This document shows, piece after piece, positions 27,811 through 29,135 of a stretch of DNA of 29,135 bases. The position numbers and the translations under genes were made by a program. Positions within the stretch are counted from its first letter, which is position 1. The number at the start of each line of letters is the position of its first letter. The DNA comes from an uncultured Clostridia bacterium (GTDB lineage: Bacteria; Bacillota; Clostridia; TANB77; UBA1234), in the NCBI GenBank assembly GCA_947624765.1, contig CANQLS010000002.1:1-29135 (forward strand). Reading direction: 5' to 3'. The notes under the pieces were generated by a model. The model had not been told where the DNA came from. It saw only the letters and a list, made by a program, of their open reading frames with translations, and made no database searches.

Positions 27811-28716
27811 ATGGAAAAATTTCTTTCATGGACTTTAGCCGCTGAATTAGGTGATATTGCATCAACAATTAATACTATACAAGGTAGAAACTCTAATTTT
27901 AATGTTAATGAAGGAGTAGATCAATTTACTATAAAAAATAATGTATCAGTAAATAATCAAAATATTCAAAATGATAGTGATATATTTTCTAAACAAGTTG
28001 ATGAAGTAGTAAATGGAACGTTCCCTGAAAGAAATATGTTAACAGTTAGTGAGAATACACCTCAAATATTGCAGGAGATAGGTTTTAAAAACTTACCTAT
28101 AACATTAACTCAAAAGCATTTAGAAACAATTACCCAAAAAAATGGAAAATATGGAGATGCAAATTACCATGATTTAGGTATAGATTTAGTAAAACAACTT
28201 CCAAATGCAATAGCTAACCCTCTTAATGTACTTAAATCTAATACAAATGATAATAGTATAGTAGTAATAACTGAATTAGCTGATAATCAAGATAGGCCAG
28301 TAATAGCAAGTATAAAAATAGATGGCACTGGAAGAATTAATGATGTTTTTATAAATTCAAATGTATTAACGAGTGCTTATGGTAGAAATAATTATGATAA
28401 ATTTATGCAAGATAATATTTCTAAAGGAAATTTATTATACGATATAGATGAAGGCATAATAAAAAGAGTTACCGGAGGAAGGCTACAATCGCCAACGTTC
28501 GATAACTCATCTATAAACAATGATAGTACAAATAACAGTCAAAGTCAATCTGTACCATTACCTATTAATAATAATATTCAAAAATTTACAAATAATTCTC
28601 AAAATATAATAACACCTGTTGAAACTAATCAAACTAATAATAAAATATTAAACCCTAATGAAATATCTCAATTAACTCCAGAAGATGCTAACACTACCCC
28701 CCTAATTTACCAATAG
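27811..28716 (+). CDS. Orphan protein with phage MuF-C-terminal-type domain (frameshifted)
   Basis: 301 residues. The region of about 95-225 matches the MuF C-terminal domain of phage polymorphic toxins: LPITLTQKHLETITQKNGKY, DLVKQLPNAIANPLNVLKSN, SIVVITELADNQDRPVIASI, and SAYGRNNYDKFMQDNISKGN ending TGGRLQSPTF. The C terminus is Asn/Gln-rich and low in complexity. No ribosome site precedes the ATG and the MuF N-terminal part is absent, so it is a remnant of another phage. At a run of six C (28697-28702) the frame ends early at TAG; one extra base would continue it to 28805. Confidence 0.65.
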   Translation: MEKFLSWTLAAELGDIASTINTIQGRNSNFNVNEGVDQFTIKNNVSVNNQNIQNDSDIFSKQVDEVVNGTFPERNMLTVSENTPQILQEIGFKNLPITLTQKHLETITQKNGKYGDANYHDLGIDLVKQLPNAIANPLNVLKSNTNDNSIVVITELADNQDRPVIASIKIDGTGRINDVFINSNVLTSAYGRNNYDKFMQDNISKGNLLYDIDEGIIKRVTGGRLQSPTFDNSSINNDSTNNSQSQSVPLPINNNIQKFTNNSQNIITPVETNQTNNKILNPNEISQLTPEDANTTPLIYQ

Positions 28717-28805
28717 TAAACATAAATGAAGTAGAAGACGGAAAAAGTAAATTTACATCTAACATTGAAAATAAAGTAAATATGCTTAATGAAAAATTAT
28801 TATAA
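28697..28805 (+). pseudogene. Out-of-frame continuation of the MuF-C gene
   Basis: After the C6 run the next frame reads PNLPIVNINEVEDGKSKFTS and ends NMLNEKLL-stop at 28803-28805. It is protein-like and directly follows, so a single-base deletion (or a sequencing error) in the C run is the simplest explanation. Confidence 0.55.
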
Positions 28806-28822
28806 TTGGATGCAAAAAAAAT

Positions 28823-28954
28823 ATTAGTAACAATAATATTGTCTATGATATAGATAAGAGCACAATAAAAAGGTTTACCGGAGGAAGGCTACAATCGCCA
28901 ACATTCGATAACTCATCTATAAACAATAATAGTACAAATAAAATTCAAAAGTAA
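28823..28954 (+). pseudogene. Partial second copy of the MuF-C 3' end
   Basis: Frame ISNNNIVYDIDKSTIKRFTG then GRLQSPTFDNSSINNNSTNK parallels ISKGNLLYDIDEGIIKRVTG and following residues of the upstream gene (28417-28536). The stretch from ACCGGAGGAAGG to about 28940 is nearly identical to 28471-28535. No start codon or ribosome site, so it is a broken duplicate of the gene end, of the kind left at polymorphic toxin loci. Confidence 0.7.
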
Positions 28955-29024
28955 TGAAAATAATACACAATTATGAACAATTAAATATGTTATTCATCTA
29001 GTCTATTTTACATTTCTAGAAATT

Positions 29025-29049
29025 AAAAAAGCTAGGTAAACCTAACTTT
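29025..29049 (-). terminator. Terminator of the tRNA-Met transcript
   Basis: Minus strand AAGTTAGG-TTTA-CCTAGCTT followed by TTTT; 8-bp stem with one U-G pair, 13 bases after the tRNA CCA end. Confidence 0.7.
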
Positions 29050-29061
29050 ATTTAAAAACTT

Positions 29062-29135
29062 TGGTAGCGACGGAGGGGATCGAACCCCCGACCTACCGGG
29101 TATGAACCGGTCGCTCTAGCCAGCTGAGCTACATC
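29062..29135 (-). tRNA. tRNA-Met (CAT), 5' end cut by the window
   Basis: The reverse complement shows D arm GCTC...GAGC, anticodon stem ACCGG/CCGGT with loop TTCATAC (anticodon CAT), T arm GGGGG-TTCGATC-CCCTC and encoded CCA. Acceptor GATG pairs with CGTC; the first three bases lie outside. The loop and body are those of the elongator tRNA-Met rather than the initiator. Confidence 0.92.

Noticed and set aside
1..29135. CRISPR array or insertion sequence
   Set aside because: No regularly spaced identical repeats with unique spacers, and no transposase or flanking IS-type inverted repeats were seen.

Overview
The window is one end of an AT-rich temperate phage genome (about 1 to 26,340) integrated in a low-GC Bacillota chromosome, followed by about 2.8 kb of host flank. 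TGA is read as stop, Shine-Dalgarno sites are strong, and the flank holds the 3' half of a CotZ/CotY-like spore-coat gene, which points to a spore-forming Bacilli lineage. The other prophage end (tail, lysis and the second att site) lies beyond base 1.

Layout. Minus strand, read from right to left. Early genes run from about 22,600 to 8,270: two small HTH proteins, a DnaD-like replication initiator with an iteron array, a C-type-lectin-like protein whose 3' end looks like a diversity-generating-retroelement target, ERF recombinase, DUF1351 protein, a NinB-like protein, SpoVG, SSB, a DNA methyltransferase, then about 24 short overlapping genes including a second methyltransferase and several microproteins, and last an ArpU-like late regulator. 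Late genes start at 8,027: TerS, TerL, portal, a MuF minor capsid protein with a C-terminal toxin-like nuclease domain, an HNH cassette with its own promoter, scaffold, and a major capsid protein that appears to be extended by a +1 frameshift at CCC-TAG.

Plus strand: the lysogeny operon (CI-like repressor, TPR protein, ImmA peptidase, membrane-anchored protein) and a large serine integrase. Three 16-bp palindromic operators lie in the repressor/early divergent region. Two further plus-strand RNA units stand out. A large, highly structured RNA of about 380 nt (21,806-22,185) has its own promoter and terminator. A tiny RNA of about 50 nt (3,079-3,127) starts at a perfect consensus promoter.

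Working model. In the lysogen the repressor sits on the operators, one of which fills the -35/-10 spacer of the early promoter, and the plus-strand units are expressed. On induction the minus-strand early operon runs through replication genes to the late activator. That protein is proposed to bind a tandem 10-bp repeat in place of a -35 box just downstream of its own gene and to switch on packaging and capsid genes. The integrase appears to have split a spore-coat gene, an arrangement like other sporulation-gene intervening elements.

Host flank: the truncated coat gene, a DUF488-type gene, a decayed MuF-C-domain toxin gene with a partial second copy, and an elongator tRNA-Met cut by the window end.
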